Below are positions 59,845 through 64,000 of a DNA stretch of 64,000 bases, piece after piece. The notes under the pieces are model-generated. The model was given only the letters and a program-made list of their open reading frames with translations, was not told the origin of the DNA and made no database searches. The DNA is from Eumeta japonica (Eukaryota > Arthropoda > Insecta > Lepidoptera > Psychidae), in contig BGZK01001331.1 in the NCBI GenBank assembly GCA_005406025.1, forward strand, positions 62,001-126,000, read 5' to 3'. Position 1 is the first letter of the stretch. Each line of letters opens with the position of its first letter. The translations under genes were made by a program, and so were the position numbers.

Positions 59845-59995
59845 AATGTTATAAGTGCGAAAGTGTTTCTTTGTCTGTTACGTTTTGACACCCAAACCAC
59901 ATTTCCAATTTTGATGTAATTTGGCAAAAAATAATTTGACACAAGAGAACAGACTTAAGCTACATTTTGTGTATTGCCCTGTTCATACTTTTGTT
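59845..59995 (+). repeat. Non-LTR tail-type repeat
   Basis: 'ataagtgcgaaagtgtttct', then 'acgttttgacacccaaacca' and 'ttttgatgtaatttggca', followed by a T tract. A very common insect LINE/SINE 3' wording. No coding remnant. Confidence 0.6.
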
Positions 59996-60654
59996 TTTTT
60001 TTTTAATATACATCTCAACAATAGTCATATTAATTTTAATGAACTTTAGTGTACTAATAAAACAAACCATTTTTTTTTATATTTCTAGCTACTGGCTGTT
60101 TATCATACTACCTGTATTAGTATACATGCCTGTACACATATACCATATGTGTACTTATGTATTATTATCTTAATCAATTTTAATGTCATTTAGGAAACTT
60201 ATGTCATTGTCACATAAAATATAGTTTACTGTTTATTTTTTTACAAATTGATCTGTAACTTTTTTTGTAAGAAGAAGATATAAAAGTCATTACTTTTATT
60301 TTGTCGACCATGCTCACGATTTGCTTTGCTTGGAGATGTGTTAGAGTAGACGATAGCGATTGAGAAGGAAGGGAAAGGAAGATATGGTGTGAGTGGGAGA
60401 AGTGACGTGCAGGCGAAAGTAAGAGAGAGTATCGACAATCCGACTATCACTGTATAATTGATAATAGTGGTTTAGTAATAAAAAAAAAACATAGTAAATG
60501 AAAACGAACGATATTGTTTTCTTACTGCGTTTTTTGTTAGTCCTATATTCTATTTTTACAATATTATAAATGAAGTATTTTGTAACACAATTACGTTTAC
60601 ATGGTTGAACAAATTTAGGTGAAATTTAGCACACAAAGAGAATATTTTCAATTT

Positions 60655-60910
60655 CAGTTTCAATCCTGATTCCGTTCATACTTTCTAACTCAACAGCAGT
60701 ATTTCGACTCCGTCGCGCTCTCAGTTTCAATCTCATTCTTATAAATGTATCTAACCCCCATCCCGGTTTCACTCTTAATTCTGACCTATTACGATTCCAA
60801 TATCACTTCCGGTCTCAACAGTCCCGTGTCCGTCCACCCACGCTTCTAAACCCAATCGTAAACTCAATCTCAGTTGTAATCCCGACACCGCTATCGATTC
60901 AAATATCGTT
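60655..60910. repeat. Fuzzy simple-sequence repeat (attcc/atctc type)
   Basis: A chain of loosely repeated words such as 'caatttcagtttcaatcctg', 'gattccaatatcacttccgg' and 'aactcaatctcagttgtaat'. It is the complementary strand type of 32730-32880 and 62430-62600. Confidence 0.5.
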
Positions 60911-61571
60911 ATGACACATAATCCATATCCAGCAAACACAACCACTCACTACAAAAAAAAATCAAGCGAAAGAAATGATTTTCCATTTATATTTAGCTTC
61001 TATTTTACCAAATATATAGCAAGATAAACTTTAAATTCTGTATATTCAGCATCTCTTGCGCTAAAGAAAAACAAACAAACGGTCAGTGTTTTTAGCGTTT
61101 TTATCGAGTAGTACTGATCAATCATAATGACAAAAAATATCATTGAAGAGCGAATATTGGCAATATTTGTACACAAAAACTTTGATTTCGCGTGTCGCTA
61201 ACTGTTACCGAGTTACGTTTAGACTTATCGACCAAGACTGATCGAATTGTTATCTATCGATAGCATTACGATTTTGTTCGTATCGTCCGCTCTACTAAAA
61301 TGCTGCATTTTAAATTTGTTTGGGATCGATGAATATTCAATTGTTTTTTATGCTTATGTTTTAATATTCGATTGATACGATTCTAATCTTAAGACGTCGA
61401 ATATGATTCAAAGACAATCAAACACGTCATTTTTATTTCTTAACAGAAACCAAAATTTTAATTTTTGTCTTTTGACGTCCAAAATGAGTTTTCATACATT
61501 TTTTGTATCTGATTCGGAAGGTAACAAGCGCCTTCACTTGTTATATCTTCACATAGGATTCTAATAAAGAC

Positions 61572-61885
61572 GTAAAAAAATGGTCGAAAAGCGCCCGTTA
61601 GGAACGAAGTTTATTTTCAATATAAATAATACTAAGTAAGAAATAAAATCAAATAGTTTCATCTATATTTCATTTATTAAAAATTGGATATAATAAATTA
61701 AAGTCAATTACAAATTACATAAAAAATACTAAATAATAAATTTCAAAAGTGAGAGAAAGCGAGAGAAAAATAAAATGAGAAAGTGTATGGAGGGGGCGAA
61801 ATGCCTTTTAGTTATGTTACGATTTCTAGCAGTCGACTCCTACTGCAAGCCGCGTTACGGAACTACGTTGCAAAATATGTAACCA
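61572..61885 (+). repeat. Dispersed repeat pair, copy 2
   Basis: 'gttaggaacgaagtttattt', 'agtaagaaataaaatc', 'aatttcaaaagtgagagaaa', 'tggagggggcg', 'gttatgttacgatttctagc', 'cgttgcaaaatatgtaac' match copy 1 (40913-41222) in order, spacing and orientation, apart from an added GA-rich stretch. Confidence 0.7.
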
Positions 61886-62054
61886 CAATAACAAAATGAT
61901 AATAATTAACTAACTCAATTGCTGATTAAATGTGGTAAATCGATGCGATGTTTTAGAAAAGAAATCTTAATTACTCACGAGCTAGTCTTATTTCTTAATG
62001 CACTGAATACGTTTTCCGAGAAAATGGAACGCGAACGGATTAAGTCAAACAGAT

Positions 62055-62165
62055 CTGAAAGCGGCGGCCGCTAATTGAGCCTCGACGAACGCGAAACGCC
62101 GAACGCGCGTCGGCCACGCTGCGAGGCGATTATCGCGGACCGTCCCGTTTGCCTCGTTTCTACGT
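62055..62165. promoter_or_regulatory. CpG-rich island
   Basis: 'aaagcggcggccgctaattg' and 'cgaacgcgcgtcggccacgc' next to a homeodomain-type 'ctaattgag'. No repeat or protein recognised. Candidate regulatory element by composition. Confidence 0.35.
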
Positions 62166-62429
62166 GTTTTTAAAATAACCTTTGCTAATCACTGAACGAT
62201 GCCATGTTTCTAAAACGGAAATAACTCCGTTTTTATTTTCTACACTTACTATAATTGACATTAAATTTTATAAAATTAATTTAAAAAAAAATAAAAGCAA
62301 ATGTAGACAGTAAATCGTAAAAGCTAGAATGGAGGTAGCTATATTTCAATAATAGTTTTAGATCAATGTATTTATTTCCAAGGTATGCCGATTGTTTAAT
62401 TAATCTACGTACTCTAATAAAGAACTGGA

Positions 62430-62600
62430 TTCATGCTGGAGATCGGAATTAAGACTTGAATCGGGTCAAAACTAGAATGGAATGTGAATGTACTACGAAT
62501 TCAGCTATCTAGAAATATTTTAACATGAATTGAAGTCGATACGGGAACGGATGCAGCATCATGATTGAAATCTTATATCTATAGCTGCAGCTAGGAGTTT
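62430..62600. repeat. Fuzzy simple-sequence repeat (gaat/ggaatt type)
   Basis: 'gagatcggaattaagacttg', 'aaaactagaatggaatgtga' and 'gaagtcgatacgggaacgga' resemble 32730-32880 in wording and orientation. Confidence 0.45.
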
Positions 62601-63514
62601 AATTTATATCCAAACTGTCTGTTTTAACTGAAATCTTCAAATTAATAAAAAACAATGAAGAGCTTAGAAAATCCTAGAGCGTACACTTCAAAGTTTCATA
62701 TTCAATTGGAGGAAAATGCATCGAGACCGGTTATTAAATTTAATTATTATAATTAAACGCATAGAATTATAGCAGTTGCATTCTATATAATTTCAATCCT
62801 AAGAATTACTAAGTTAAAATTAATTCAGCTCAATCATTTATTGTTTTTGTCAATAAATTATAAAATCAGTAATAGCGATTTGAAATAAACCCGTCTAATA
62901 TTTTTAAGTCACTGCATATTTGAGATATGCTACATTTTTCACATTATAATTAAAATTAAAAATTGTACTGATCTGAATTATATATAATGGCGGTTGAAGA
63001 ACAATCAAAATTTATTTCTCTTTTTCGAAAAGGCAATGTGGTCAATCTAGGCACGGGGCCCGCACATAAACAAATAGTTGAAAACAAATCCGTACGATAC
63101 GCTACCAGATTGAATGAATAATGCAAGAACCTGGCCCGATTTAAATAGTTCACTTTGTTATATTTGAAAACGAAATCGAAAATGTACAAAGTATAAATTA
63201 CTCTATCGTGAACTTAACTAAAACATATCACATAGTACAATTCTCAACTGTTTTCTATTCTTAGCGCATGGTTCTTTCTTATGTGGACATAAAATTAAGT
63301 CCTTTTTGAAATAAAACTTCTTTGAGCGCGCCTTGAGATCGACTGACCAACGAGAAAATAATATTCAGTAAAATTTATATTTCGTTTATGCAGTTCACGC
63401 ATTTTTTATTTAAATTTAAAATATTTCAAATATTCAAATTCAGAGTGGTCAATATTGAAAAAGGGCAACTTCTACGTAAACTATTAATACTTTTATCAAA
63501 TATTATGTTATTAT

Positions 63515-63565
63515 AAGGAGCTGCGCCCGCGGCTCTGTACGGATGATCGTAGGATGAACTCTATG
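63515..63565. repeat. Possible repeat boundary
   Basis: 'gagctgcgcccgcggctctg' in AT-rich sequence is the kind of opening found in common lepidopteran repeats. No body of the element can be followed with confidence. Confidence 0.3.
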
Positions 63566-64000
63566 ATTTGTTTGTATCGAGCGATCTGTTGTAGTAAGGT
63601 TCCAAACTAGGTTTACGTATTTCAGATCTAAAATTATTTATTGATTTTTACTTTAATTGTAATATCTGATATAAGACTAAACAAAAAGCTTTTACTTTAG
63701 TCACATTTTCAACTATTTTTTTTACATTTCGGAACTCAGTTCCGAAATTTCGTTCGATTTTCTTATACACTTATTGCGGAATTCTTTCAAAGTGTAAATG
63801 TATTTTTGGCTTTTATCTTTAAATACGCATAAGCGAAAACCGGAGAGCTTTCTAATGTAATTTTTATTAAAAAAATATGTCACCTAGATATTCGGGTATT
63901 ATATATTGAAGTGTTGAATTATAGCGTTCAGTCGTCCTCTTGAAGCCGAAATGTCACTCTAAATATACTTTTTTCTCTTATGTATCGAATAATAAGACAA

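Larger units (their letters stand above)
40246..64000. other. Intergenic (or far-intron) sequence without supportable genes
   Basis: Over 23 kb of AT-rich sequence contains no exon I can defend. It holds a repeat pair (40913-41222 and 61572-61885), a mariner relic (46225-46770), a LINE relic (50450-51145), a hairpin and AT microsatellite near 50.0 kb, an interspersed repeat (52766-53580), degenerate repetitive sequence (54640-55420), a CA-type microsatellite (58329-58375) and several CpG-rich islands. Short open frames scattered through it have no recognisable similarity. Confidence 0.6.

Noticed and set aside
1..64000. CRISPR arrays, bacterial operons, tRNA or rRNA genes
   Set aside because: No regularly spaced identical repeats, no ribosome-binding-site/gene chains, and no legible tRNA B box or rRNA core was found; composition and gene structure are those of an insect nuclear genome.

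Overview
The window looks like nuclear DNA of a moth or butterfly. It is strongly AT-rich, with small exons separated by kilobase introns. It is littered with decayed mariner transposons, jockey- and RTE-type LINE relics, and short repeats whose wording is familiar from Lepidoptera (trains of 'ctgtctgtctgt', a unit opening 'tagctgggcgaccgagctttg', a SINE tail ending 'tgatcgtttgtcc'). The species cannot be named from sequence alone.

One protein-coding gene is well supported. It lies on the + strand from before base 1 to about 40,245. Six coding exons (551-674, 3773-3922, 10863-11006, 22786-22878, 33676-33849, 38769-39286) have canonical ag/gt borders. All five joins between them are phase 1, and together they read through 400 codons to a TGA. 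The protein is a type I membrane protein: the second half of one SUEL/galactose-binding lectin domain, a complete second lectin domain with eight cysteines, an acidic linker, a Pro/Ala/Ser-rich stalk, one transmembrane helix and a 144-residue cytoplasmic tail. This is the layout of the EVA-1/EVA1C family, which takes part in Slit-Robo guidance in worms and mammals. The signal peptide and the start of lectin domain 1 lie upstream of the window. A candidate polyadenylation signal is at 40,221.

The introns and the 24 kb after the gene hold no further gene that I can support. Mariner relics lie at 6.7, 11.8-12.95, 32.1 and 46.2 kb. LINE relics lie at 18.1-18.7, 28.6, 34.8-36.9 and 50.5-51.1 kb. 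There are also a SINE-like relic at 29.3 kb, several hairpin or MITE-like inverted repeats, dispersed repeat pairs, microsatellites, and short CpG-rich islands in AT-rich surroundings that may be regulatory.

The most unusual structure is at about 34.4-37.4 kb. A LINE fragment truncated at both ends sits flush between two long, diverged inverted repeats. This looks like a fold-back or TIR element carrying LINE cargo rather than an ordinary LINE insertion. A second point of interest is an extreme contrast in codon use between neighbouring exons of the lectin gene: all 30 full codons of the exon at 22.8 kb end in G or C, but only about a quarter of those in the exon at 33.7 kb do.
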